This document shows, in pieces, positions 1 through 6,587 of a stretch of 38,244 bases of DNA. Where the stretch lies: IMG/VR virus record IMGVR_UViG_3300028610_001464, positions 1 through 38,244 of that record; one strand, 5' to 3'. This DNA comes from a virus. The notes beneath the pieces are model-generated. The model did no database searches and had not been told where the DNA came from. It saw only the letters and a list, made by a program, of their open reading frames with translations. The number at the start of each line of letters is the position of its first letter. The first letter of the stretch is position 1. The position numbers and the translations under genes are program-made.

Positions 1-1
1 C

Positions 2-310
2 CCTATGCCACTAGAGTGCAATCAAATCATTCAAGAAATCAATTGTTATTCATTCAAAGAGCTACTCGATCTATTAGATCTATGGCATTTGAATAAGCCA
101 GATTTCCAAAACAAATCCACGTTCATAAGCCTTCTTCGGAAACGTGTTCAATTCTTAAAGCATAACAAAACAAAGGAGATCAGTAATGACAATAATAACT
201 CCACCGAGTTTTCAAGTTCCAAAGACAAACCAATCAAAACAAAAGTTCGATCCACCTCAAGTAGCGGAAGCAAGCCAAGACGAAACAGATCTAAGAAAAC
301 TGATCCATGA
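2..310 (+). CDS. Small phage protein, 5'-truncated by window edge; variant lacking zinc finger
   Basis: This is the left version of the gene seen whole at 37449-37862. Window base 2 falls in codon 23 of that gene, so the N-terminus lies outside. The shared part is a helical, Leu-rich region ending in RVQFLKH. After it the two versions part: here the frame runs on through a Ser/Lys-rich tail (SKKTDP end) that overlaps the next gene by about 125 bases, whereas the right copy ends in a C-x2-C / C-x3-C zinc finger. The tail composition looks like out-of-frame reading of the next gene, so this form may be a deletion derivative. Function unknown. Confidence 0.5.
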   Translation, partial: PMPLECNQIIQEINCYSFKELLDLLDLWHLNKPDFQNKSTFISLLRKRVQFLKHNKTKEISNDNNNSTEFSSSKDKPIKTKVRSTSSSGSKPRRNRSKKTDP

Positions 311-512
311 AGTATTTGCCGCGAGCGAATGCGGACAGAGTCTTTTGAAAAAGCTTCATGAGTTGTATGTTGATATATCTACATTTCCCTCACATCCTAA
401 TCAAATTGCACAGTTTGGGTCGACTGAAGCTTATTGTGGATTTAGAAGCGGACAGTCTAATGTAATTAAGTGGATTGAGTTTCAAATACAGTCGTGCAAA
501 GAGGGTAATTAA
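186..512 (+). CDS. Conserved hypothetical phage protein (left version)
   Basis: A 108-residue protein preceded by GGAGATCAGTA, a good ribosome-binding site 7 bases from the ATG. The same protein occurs at 37859-38173 with a different N-terminus (MTIITPPSFQVP here, MTIITPGISNPH there) and a nearly identical body from KFDPPQ onward, ending in QSCKEGN. It is mostly polar and helical, with no signal peptide, membrane segment or motif that I recognise. It sits in the small-gene cassette between portal and scaffold, and its stop overlaps the next start by one base (TAATG), suggesting coupled translation. Confidence 0.75.
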   Translation: MTIITPPSFQVPKTNQSKQKFDPPQVAEASQDETDLRKLIHEVFAASECGQSLLKKLHELYVDISTFPSHPNQIAQFGSTEAYCGFRSGQSNVIKWIEFQIQSCKEGN

Positions 513-799
513 TGACTCATAAAAATGCTAACTTAAAATTCAATCCATCTGAAGAGAGTATAAGAAGATCTAAATATGTTTACCCTGAAACAACTCGTTT
601 TGGGGTGCCATTGATATCACATCCTAATTATGTATGCGAAAAACATGGGGAAGGACAGGAAGATCTTACTATAACTTTTCCCAAAAAAGATGGCGAAGAT
701 GAAGCAGAGGTTCGTATTCTTTGTCTACGATGCATATTAGAGTTTTTAACCCCAATCATTGGGGAAATGAAAATTAAAGAGGAGATAAATAATGACTGA
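512..799 (+). CDS. Hypothetical protein with Cys pairs, next to scaffold
   Basis: A 95-residue protein whose ATG overlaps the preceding stop. It contains C-x2-H near residue 42 (VCEKHGEG) and C-x2-C near residue 72 (LCLRC), a possible single zinc site, followed by an amphipathic helix and an acidic end. Its last codons overlap the scaffold start by 8 bases, and GAGGAGATAAATA before the scaffold ATG lies inside this gene, so the two are probably translationally coupled. I do not recognise the family. The first 72 bases are repeated at the far right end of the window. Confidence 0.75.
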   Translation: MTHKNANLKFNPSEESIRRSKYVYPETTRFGVPLISHPNYVCEKHGEGQEDLTITFPKKDGEDEAEVRILCLRCILEFLTPIIGEMKIKEEINND

Positions 800-1637
800 A
801 GAAACAACTACAACTGTAGAAGCACCGCAAACAGAATCACCACAAACAGGAACTCCTGAAAAGAATAAAATATCGGCAACCTCTATGTTTGACAATAGCA
901 ATTCGATGTCCAGAGGAGATAAAACAGGGCAAGTATTGGAGATCCCTACTGACTCACCACAGGCTGAATCTGAAGATACAGGAGAATGGTGGTTGAATGA
1001 AGATACAAAAGGGACTGGGCCCAGACCTGACTGGGTGGATAAAAAATACGGTTATAATGTCATGAATCAGGCTATGGCAAACAATCCTGCTCAAAAGTAT
1101 ATTGGAGAATTAAAAAATAAGCTTGGAACATTTGCTGACTGGAAATCTCCAGAGAATTATGATTTCAGTGAGATTTCAGATAAAAACTTTAGGCTTGATG
1201 TCAACGACACTAACTATAATAACTTTATAGATATGTTGCGATCGCACAATGTTCCCCAGGACTTTGCTGATAAGATTGTCGGATTTTACAAGGAAGAGGT
1301 TACTAAAAATTTAGTTGATGTTGAAAAAGAAATGGAATTGTTAGGGTCCAACCCTCGAGAGCAATTAGATTCTTTAGAAAAATGGGCTAAGAGTAATTTT
1401 GCACCAAGAGCATCTGAATGGATTTTTGGCAATGTAAAAACAGCAGAAGACGTTAGTATTCTTAAAGAAATTAGAGCGTCTATGATTCAGACCTCTATTC
1501 CAACAGGAGTAGATACAAAGATACCTATTGGTACTAAAGAAACGCTGCAAAGAGACTATATGCAAAATCTTGAGGCAATAAAACAGAGTCCTGATTTGCA
1601 GATTGAATGGATCAACAAATTTAAAGAGTTTGTATAG
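792..1637 (+). CDS. Capsid scaffolding protein
   Basis: A 281-residue acidic protein. The first ~70 residues are low-complexity (Thr/Glu/Pro/Gln/Ser) and presumably disordered. Then comes RPDWVDKKYG, a motif typical of podovirus scaffolds ('the protein gets its RPDWL..KY from the N-terminal third'), and a helical Lys/Glu-rich C-terminal half with LGTFADWKSPENYDF. Scaffolds guide procapsid assembly and are expelled before DNA packaging; the basic, helical C-terminus normally contacts the coat protein. Position between portal and major capsid gene supports the call. It starts at the ATG after GAGGAGATAAATA. No protease domain is fused to it. Confidence 0.8.
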   Translation: MTEETTTTVEAPQTESPQTGTPEKNKISATSMFDNSNSMSRGDKTGQVLEIPTDSPQAESEDTGEWWLNEDTKGTGPRPDWVDKKYGYNVMNQAMANNPAQKYIGELKNKLGTFADWKSPENYDFSEISDKNFRLDVNDTNYNNFIDMLRSHNVPQDFADKIVGFYKEEVTKNLVDVEKEMELLGSNPREQLDSLEKWAKSNFAPRASEWIFGNVKTAEDVSILKEIRASMIQTSIPTGVDTKIPIGTKETLQRDYMQNLEAIKQSPDLQIEWINKFKEFV

Positions 1638-1638
1638 G

Positions 1639-1830
1639 ATGGACAAGGATGAAATACGCAAACTATTAGAAGATAACAATAACTCAATCTTTGATGCCTT
1701 AGCAGCCTATGAGCCGCCTAAAGATTGCAAAAAAGAATTCACGTACGAAAGATTCTTAGAGATTAAAGAAGAGTTTAAGGGGCATTCTGCGGAGAAATTT
1801 CTTGAAAGTCTTGGAATAGAGATCATCTGA
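1639..1830 (+). CDS. Small hypothetical protein after scaffold
   Basis: I place the start at the ATG at 1639, just after the scaffold stop (TAGGATG). That gives 63 residues, charged and helical (MDKDEIRKLLEDN at the start, KFLESLGIEII at the end). An upstream in-frame ATG at 1603 would sit inside the scaffold gene and is less likely. Small acidic helical proteins in this position are common in podoviruses, but I cannot assign a role. It is the last gene before a 630-base non-coding stretch. Confidence 0.65.
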   Translation: MDKDEIRKLLEDNNNSIFDALAAYEPPKDCKKEFTYERFLEIKEEFKGHSAEKFLESLGIEII

Positions 1831-1837
1831 ATTGTAA

Positions 1838-1872
1838 AACTGTAGACATTCACACCTTGAATGTCTACAGTT
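1838..1872 (+). terminator. Strong hairpin after the scaffold block, without U-tract
   Basis: A 14-bp perfect stem (AACTGTAGACATTC with GAATGTCTACAGTT) and a 7-base loop begin 8 bases after the stop of the preceding gene. The bases after it (GTGGCGGGCAGTTTTA) lack a clean U-run, so it may act as an mRNA 3' stabiliser, attenuator or processing site rather than a classical intrinsic terminator. Confidence 0.5.
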
Positions 1873-1893
1873 GTGGCGGGCAGTTTTAATCTA

Positions 1894-1937
1894 AATAGGT
1901 ATAATTAGACTGAAGTTATACCTATTCTATACCTATT
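1894..1937. promoter_or_regulatory. Inverted plus direct repeat, operator-like
   Basis: AATAGGTATAA (1894-1904) is followed 11 bases later by its exact complement TTATACCTATT (1916-1926), and the half-site TATACCTATT is immediately repeated (1928-1937). Three copies of one half-site in 44 bases look like a protein-binding array rather than a terminator, because no U-run follows. Which protein would bind is unknown. Confidence 0.4.
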
Positions 1938-1951
1938 TGAAATAATACATC

Positions 1952-1977
1952 ACCCCCAAAACCACCACCATATCCAC
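1952..1977 (+). repeat. 26-bp C-rich direct repeat, copy 1
   Basis: This C-rich element, ending CACCATATCCAC, matches 2230-2255 at 22 of 26 positions. Each copy is followed 9-13 bases later by a 14-bp hairpin (1991-2036 and 2265-2295), so the two look like diverged copies of one module flanking the 20-bp tandem array. Confidence 0.55.
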
Positions 1978-1990
1978 TGTCAATAATATT

Positions 1991-2036
1991 TTAGGGAAAA
2001 TAACTATGGGTTTTTTGCTTAGGTTATTTTCCCTAA
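1991..2036 (+). other. Long hairpin before the tandem array
   Basis: TTAGGGAAAATAAC (1991-2004) pairs perfectly with GTTATTTTCCCTAA (2023-2036) around an 18-base loop that contains a T6 run. The right arm ends exactly where the first 20-bp tandem unit begins. It could be a recognition structure or a terminator with an atypical layout. Its function is not deducible from sequence. Confidence 0.5.
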
Positions 2037-2153
2037 GTGAAAACATACTTCACATTGTGAAAACATACTTCACATTGTGAAAACATACTTCACATTGTGA
2101 AAACATACTTCACATTGTGAAAACATACTTCACATTGTGAAATAACACATCAC
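2037..2153 (+). repeat. Five exact 20-bp tandem repeats plus a partial sixth
   Basis: GTGAAAACATACTTCACATT occurs five times head to tail (2037, 2057, 2077, 2097, 2117), followed by a diverged partial unit GTGAAATAACACATCAC (2137-2153). Each unit contains the short dyad GTGAA-n7-TTCAC, so the array has regularly spaced inverted half-sites at about two helical turns. Such arrays usually bind a protein (operator, iteron or packaging site). They lie in the non-coding interval between the scaffold block and the capsid gene, where most podoviruses have no such array. Confidence 0.9.
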
Positions 2154-2229
2154 AACCCCCTGTTTAAAAAGATAGGTCTTGATGCGTGCAATCTGTCAAT
2201 GAATTGAAATAGGTTGTTTCGATTCAGTT

Positions 2230-2255
2230 ACCCCCCCAATCACCACAATATCCAC
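2230..2255 (+). repeat. 26-bp C-rich direct repeat, copy 2
   Basis: Second copy of the element at 1952-1977 (22/26 identical), here with a run of seven C. It is followed by the hairpin at 2265-2295. Confidence 0.55.
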
Positions 2256-2264
2256 CAGAAATTC

Positions 2265-2303
2265 TTTCCCAAACTCCCCCTGGGAGTTTGGGAAACTATT
2301 TTT
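2265..2303 (+). terminator. Hairpin with short U-rich tail upstream of capsid gene
   Basis: TTTCCCAAACTCCC (2265-2278) pairs perfectly with GGGAGTTTGGGAAA (2282-2295) around a CCT loop, and CTATTTTTA follows. A 14-bp stem with a U-rich tail fits an intrinsic terminator, placed about 160 bases before the capsid gene. A second, smaller hairpin (TTTACCC/GGGTAAA, about 2325-2342) follows. From here to the capsid start at 2462 I see no gene; a promoter for the capsid would have to lie here. Confidence 0.55.
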
Positions 2304-2461
2304 ACCCATAAAACATTTGCTTTTTACCCATTAGGGGTAAATAATGTAATTAGTTTCTGCCCTCATACGTATCTGGAAGCTACCCGCATAGCGGCCTTCA
2401 AAATGATACAGAGCTACGCATAAATCTATGTAGTTTTGTTATTAATTTTTTGGAGGCTATT

Positions 2462-3301
2462 ATGTCTATTTATGTAAATGATGTCGCTGTAACGATGTTT
2501 GATCCTATGCCTAAACAAGCATATCAAGAAGGTGGATTTAAACTAAAAAACTCAGTGAGATTAAAAAACAACGTTACTGGTAGTACAGTAAAATTTCCTA
2601 AACTTGCAGCTGGGCTTGCTCAACAAAAAGCGCCACAAGATGATGTTTCCCCTTTAAACCTTGTATGGACTGATGCAACAGTCATTCTTCAAGATTGGTA
2701 TGCTTCTGAATACTCAGATATCTTTGCACAAAGAGAAATCAATTTTGATGAAGTAAGGGAGCTTTCAGAAGCTCTTGGTTATGCTATTGGACGAAGAAGT
2801 GATCAGTTAATTATAAACGCTTTAGAAAATAGTTCCACAAGCAACACTATTGCTAATGCAGGAGTTGGTTTCACATACGCGAAGTTTTTAGCTATGAATA
2901 AGTTCATGACTGATAACTCTATTCGACGCGATAGAACCAAGTTGCATATAGCTATTGATGGTACAGCTGAACAAGATATCTTGAATGAAACTAATTTCAT
3001 TAGTAGTGATTTCACTCATAAGCAAATTTTAGATAATGGAATGTCTTTGGATGGTATGGAAATGTTTGGTTATGTCTGGCATGTATTTGGAGATATGGTC
3101 GAAGGTGGAGTACCTGTTTCTGGTGGAACACATTCAGCATATGCATGGGGTCAAAATGCCGTAGGCATGGGTATAGGTATGGATTTCTCAACAGAAATAA
3201 ACTATATGCCTATCAAAACTTCGTTTTTAGTTACAAGTAAATATAAGGCAAATGCCGTTGCAATTGATGCAAAAGGTATTGTCCAAATTGATTACGTTTA
3301 A
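2462..3301 (+). CDS. Major capsid protein
   Basis: A 279-residue protein that forms the head shell. The start is the ATG at 2462, 5 bases after GGAGG; an in-frame ATG at 2450 overlaps that site and is rejected. The sequence has the composition of HK97-fold coat proteins of the compact podovirus type: an N-terminal arm, a conserved helix near residues 95-115 (ELSEALGYAIGRRSDQLIINAL), IDGTAEQDIL, and a late segment TEINYMPIKTSFLVTSKYKANAVAID. Length and position after the scaffold support the call. It is separated from the scaffold by the repeat region, so it may have its own promoter and be made in greater amount. Confidence 0.85.
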   Translation: MSIYVNDVAVTMFDPMPKQAYQEGGFKLKNSVRLKNNVTGSTVKFPKLAAGLAQQKAPQDDVSPLNLVWTDATVILQDWYASEYSDIFAQREINFDEVRELSEALGYAIGRRSDQLIINALENSSTSNTIANAGVGFTYAKFLAMNKFMTDNSIRRDRTKLHIAIDGTAEQDILNETNFISSDFTHKQILDNGMSLDGMEMFGYVWHVFGDMVEGGVPVSGGTHSAYAWGQNAVGMGIGMDFSTEINYMPIKTSFLVTSKYKANAVAIDAKGIVQIDYV

Positions 3302-3312
3302 GGAGGCTTATT

Positions 3313-5724
3313 ATGTCTTTTGATAATAGTTTATTGTGTCGCATAACCTCCTCAGGAAATTCATCTGCTCCTGTTTGGTGGTCTTATGGAAAATATATAG
3401 GTGGGGTTGATACGCTTGCTACGATAATAGCAAGTGGTTATTTTAATGATGCTCAGGTTGGCTTAGTCACAGGAGAGGGTAAATTTAAAGTATCTGATGT
3501 TTTACACGTTCAGGGAAGTGATGATAATACATTAGTTGTAATAACTAGTGTTACTACCAATGTTACCGTTCAATATTATGAACATCATGATTTTGAAGAC
3601 GGTAAAATTGTTAATGCTCATATCGCTGACAATACAATTGTAGCAGCAGACAAATTAACTTTAACTGGTGACGGCGCTATTGCTTTAGGTGATGCTGTTG
3701 ATATTACGCCTACGCGTACTTCAACAGATTATGCATATCATGTGAAAGTTGAGGGTGCTGGCTCTGGTCAGATGACTGGTGGTGCTGCACAGAAGACCTA
3801 TATGTTGGGTCTTTTAGCTGAACGTCCATCCGGATCAAATGCTACCGGTGATAGTAACGATGCTTTAATTAAAGGGTCCTACAATAACCGTGCAACAAAT
3901 GATTCAAACTTCATCTTTCGCGGTATAAATATGACTACTAGAACTCGCTCAGGCGGTGCCGGTGGCCGTATGGATGGCGCAATGATAGGGTCTAAGTGTG
4001 ATAGCGGTGGTACTATGCCTATTGTCTTGGGTGCGCAGATTATTCCTGAGAATTATGGAACTGTAGCTACTGAATTCGGTGGTGTTGAGGTTTTATTGAA
4101 AAATGAATCTAATTCAGCTACTACTACATATGGTGTAAAAGTTAGAAATGCTGATTTGTCATCTCAAGCTGCTATTCAAGCTGCGTATTGGATCACTGAT
4201 GATTCAACAAACGGTTTTGGATATGGCTTAGATATGAATGGTATAACAATAGGCACAGCTGATATTAGATTAAGCAGTGGTGATGCAATCATCAATGCTG
4301 CTAGTGGAACTATTGGTTTTGGAGCATCAAATCTAACCACAACAGGTTTAACTACAACTGGTACTTTAGCCAGTGGTAATCAAACTGTTACTGGTGTGGT
4401 TGGAATTACTGCAGATGCTAGGCCATCCAGTGATTATGCATATTTCTTAAATGTTGATGCAGACGAATACATGACTGGTGGAGTTGCTCAGAAAACCTAC
4501 ATGTTAGGAATTTCGGGCGAGCGTCCGCTAGGGTCAAATGCAACCGGCGACAGTAATGATGCCATAATCAAGGCCGCATACTCTAACTATGCTGTTAATG
4601 ATGCTAATTTCATTCTTCGTGGAATCAATATGACCGTAACAACACGCTCAGGTGGTGCCGGTGGTCGTATGGACGGAGCAATGATAGGGTCCAAGTGTGA
4701 TAGTGGAGGCACAATGCCTACTGTTTTGGGTGCTCAAATCATCTCAGAAAACTACGGAACTGTAGCTACTGAATTTGGTGGTGCTGAGATTCTGTTAAAG
4801 AATGAATCTAATTCAGCTACTACTACATACGGTATTAAAGTTCGTAATGCTGAGTTGTCATCTCAAGCAGCCATTCAGGCAGCATATTTAATAACTGATG
4901 ATTCAACTAATGGCTTTGGATATGGCTTAGACATGAATGGTATAACAATAGGTACAGCTGATATTCGTTTGAATAATGGCGAAACTATTTCTAATGCTAC
5001 TGATGGCATAGTCGGAATTGGAGGAGCTCTTGCAGTTGTTCCAAATTCAAGACCAGCTAGTGATTATGCGTACTTTTTAGAACTAGATTGTGATGAGTAT
5101 ATTACTGGTGGTGTTGCTCAAAAAACCTACATGTTAGGTATTTCGGGTGAGCGTCCATCTGGATCTGCTGCAACTGGTGATAGTAATGATGCGGTAATTA
5201 AAGGATCATATTCTAACTACGCTGCTAATGATGCTAACTTCATAATCCGTGGAATGAATACTAATGTTACTAACCGTTCAGGTGGAACATTAGGAATAGT
5301 CGAAGGTTGTGCTTTTGGTGCTGCTAATAAAAGTGGTGGAACATGTCCTACTTTACGTGGCATGACTATCCGTGGTGAAAACTATGGTACGAATGCTACT
5401 GAGTTCGGTGTTCTTGATGTTAACTGTTCTGATGAAGTTGGTGCTGCAACATTACGTTACGGTGCTCGAATCAGAAATACAGATGGTTCTGCTGTAGCTG
5501 CTATGGGCCATGCATTGTTGATTAATTCAACTGCAACCAATGGCTTTGATAATGCAATTACTGTTCAGAATGCATGTGATACTTTTGTTGACTTTGACGA
5601 TGCCACAGGCCTCGTTGCTGTCGAAAGTGGATCTGCTGCATCAACCTTTAAATTCAGAGTTAAGGTAGTTTCCCCTGATGGTACTGATTGTTGGATAAAT
5701 GCTTATTCAACATCAAATGCCTAA
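3313..5724 (+). CDS. Head-fibre-like structural protein with three ~200-residue repeats
   Basis: An 803-residue protein directly behind the capsid gene (ATG preceded by AAGGAGGCTTATT). Residues 1-90 form a module shared with three small proteins at 19278-21052 (TLATI..SGYFN, then KF..SDVL.V.GSD). Residues ~130-325, ~365-560 and ~575-765 are three repeats, each with (S)DYAY, GG.AQKTYMLG, ERP.GS.ATGDSNDA, an NFI.RG motif and ENYGT.ATEFG. The end (VESGSAASTFKFRVKV) resembles fibre tips. Gly/Thr/Asn/Ser-rich repeats suggest a trimeric fibre or decoration. Its place next to the capsid gene suggests a head fibre, but a tail role is not excluded. Confidence 0.6.
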   Translation: MSFDNSLLCRITSSGNSSAPVWWSYGKYIGGVDTLATIIASGYFNDAQVGLVTGEGKFKVSDVLHVQGSDDNTLVVITSVTTNVTVQYYEHHDFEDGKIVNAHIADNTIVAADKLTLTGDGAIALGDAVDITPTRTSTDYAYHVKVEGAGSGQMTGGAAQKTYMLGLLAERPSGSNATGDSNDALIKGSYNNRATNDSNFIFRGINMTTRTRSGGAGGRMDGAMIGSKCDSGGTMPIVLGAQIIPENYGTVATEFGGVEVLLKNESNSATTTYGVKVRNADLSSQAAIQAAYWITDDSTNGFGYGLDMNGITIGTADIRLSSGDAIINAASGTIGFGASNLTTTGLTTTGTLASGNQTVTGVVGITADARPSSDYAYFLNVDADEYMTGGVAQKTYMLGISGERPLGSNATGDSNDAIIKAAYSNYAVNDANFILRGINMTVTTRSGGAGGRMDGAMIGSKCDSGGTMPTVLGAQIISENYGTVATEFGGAEILLKNESNSATTTYGIKVRNAELSSQAAIQAAYLITDDSTNGFGYGLDMNGITIGTADIRLNNGETISNATDGIVGIGGALAVVPNSRPASDYAYFLELDCDEYITGGVAQKTYMLGISGERPSGSAATGDSNDAVIKGSYSNYAANDANFIIRGMNTNVTNRSGGTLGIVEGCAFGAANKSGGTCPTLRGMTIRGENYGTNATEFGVLDVNCSDEVGAATLRYGARIRNTDGSAVAAMGHALLINSTATNGFDNAITVQNACDTFVDFDDATGLVAVESGSAASTFKFRVKVVSPDGTDCWINAYSTSNA

Positions 5725-5734
5725 TGGTACTTAT

Positions 5735-5770
5735 TCAGTTGGTTCCATTTTGGAACCAACTGATTTTTTT
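5735..5770 (+). terminator. Intrinsic terminator after the head genes
   Basis: A 13-bp stem (TCAGTTGGTTCCA with TGGAACCAACTGA, the core CAGTTGGTTCC/GGAACCAACTG at 5736-5746 and 5752-5762) with a three-base loop is followed directly by seven T. This is the clearest Rho-independent terminator in the window. It lies 11 bases past the stop of the head-fibre-like gene and should separate highly expressed capsid transcription from the tail genes. Confidence 0.9.
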
Positions 5771-5790
5771 AATATAAATAGGAGGTCGTT

Positions 5791-6021
5791 ATGACTGTTA
5801 AGTTAAGTAAAATCGAAGAGCATTTAAACGAATTAAATGAGAATTTAAAGAAGGTTATGGATAAGTTAACTGAGGTCGAAAAGGCTAAGGAAGATTTAAG
5901 CATTAGAAGATATGCGTTAATTGGAGCAATGGAAAGTACTAATGTAATAAAAAAGTTAATTGAGGACAAGGAAGAGGACAAGGAAGAGGACAAGGAAGAG
6001 GACAAGGAAGAGAAAAAGTAA
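5791..6021 (+). CDS. Small coiled-coil protein with repeated acidic/basic tail
   Basis: A 76-residue protein starting at the ATG after TAGGAGGTCGTT. Residues 1-45 show heptad-like Leu/Ile spacing (KIEEHLNELNENLKKVMDKL) typical of a coiled coil. The last ~20 residues are the EDKE motif repeated four times, encoded by perfect 12-base repeats. No family recognised. Position between the head and tail genes fits a minor structural or assembly factor. Confidence 0.75.
   Translation: MTVKLSKIEEHLNELNENLKKVMDKLTEVEKAKEDLSIRRYALIGAMESTNVIKKLIEDKEEDKEEDKEEDKEEKK
5962..6009 (+). repeat. Four perfect 12-bp tandem repeats inside a gene
   Basis: GAGGACAAGGAA is present four times in a row (5962, 5974, 5986, 5998), encoding EDKE each time. 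Because the unit is a multiple of three, copy-number change would lengthen or shorten the charged tail without a frameshift. Confidence 0.9.
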
Positions 6022-6033
6022 AGGATATGAGTT

Positions 6034-6575
6034 ATGGCCACTACAAGAATTCAAATTGTAAGAAATGCTATTGCGTTTCTTGGTGAAGGTTCTATTACAA
6101 CAGTTTCAAGCGGTGGTACGACTTAACGATCTCCGCTGTTCTTGCAAAGGATAATTGGCGATTTGCCACCGCGATAATTCCGCTTTCACGATTGGAAAGC
6201 GAACCTATTGTTGATGAATGGAAGTATATATATCAATTACCAGCTGATTATTTATCTTTAATTAGATTGTATCCTGATAATCGGGATTTTCAGATTTATC
6301 AAAACAAGCTCTTATATTCAAATTACAGTGAATTAAAGCTTGAATACAGGTTTAAACCTGATGAATCTAGGTTCCCAAAGTACTTTGAGGAGTATTTTAC
6401 TTATTATCTTTCTGGCAGATTGGCTCTTACTGCTGGTATTTCAAAAGAAATGATTGCTATCCTGGAGAAGAAAGAAGAAACATCTTATAAGGGTGCTATC
6501 GCAGCTGACGGGTCAAGTCATCCTACAATTTCTATAAAAGATGCCCCTTATATCAATGTTAGAGGGCGTGGTTAA
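6034..6575 (+). pseudogene. Tail tubular protein A (adaptor), apparently frameshifted
   Basis: The gene starts at the ATG at 6034 (AAAGGA 8 bases upstream) with RIQIVRNAIAFLGEGSITTVSSGG, a typical tail-tubular-A N-terminus, but hits TAA at 6124 after 30 codons. The rest of the protein is in the -1 frame from about 6111: RWYDLTISAVLAKDNWRFATA, then YIYQLPADYLSLIRL and a C-terminal SIKDAPYINVRGRG. Joined, the halves make a slightly short adaptor, so a non-multiple-of-three deletion of roughly ten or more codons around 6105-6120 is likely. I see no slippery heptamer. The adaptor is essential for joining portal and nozzle, so assembly error or a defective genome should be considered. Confidence 0.75.
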
Positions 6576-6587
6576 GAAGGGTTGCAA

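Larger units (their letters stand above)
1..583. repeat. Left copy of the redundant end (matches 37514-38244)
   Basis: Bases 1-163 match 37514-37676 and the later part to base 583 matches up to 38244, with only scattered single-base differences (for example near 115, 139, 371 and 560). Between them the copies differ: 22 bases (164-185) here against 182 bases (37677-37858) in the right copy, and the start of the following gene also differs. The offset therefore changes from 37513 to 37661. Exact terminal repeats of a packaged phage would be identical, so I read this as a circular-map assembly that closes onto a second haplotype. Confidence 0.85.

Noticed and set aside
1-583. Exact direct terminal repeats of a T7-type linear genome
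   Set aside because: The two end copies differ by point changes and a 160-base length difference; packaged terminal repeats should be identical.
2037-2153. CRISPR array
   Set aside because: Units are contiguous 20-mers without spacers and no cas genes are nearby.
2214-2423. 69-codon plus-strand reading frame between scaffold and capsid
   Set aside because: It runs through the C-rich repeat and the 14-bp hairpin, has no ribosome-binding site and no protein-like conservation; the region is better explained as non-coding.
5769-6041. 90-codon minus-strand Ser/Leu-rich frame
   Set aside because: It mirrors the EDKE repeat gene and crosses the terminator; not a gene.
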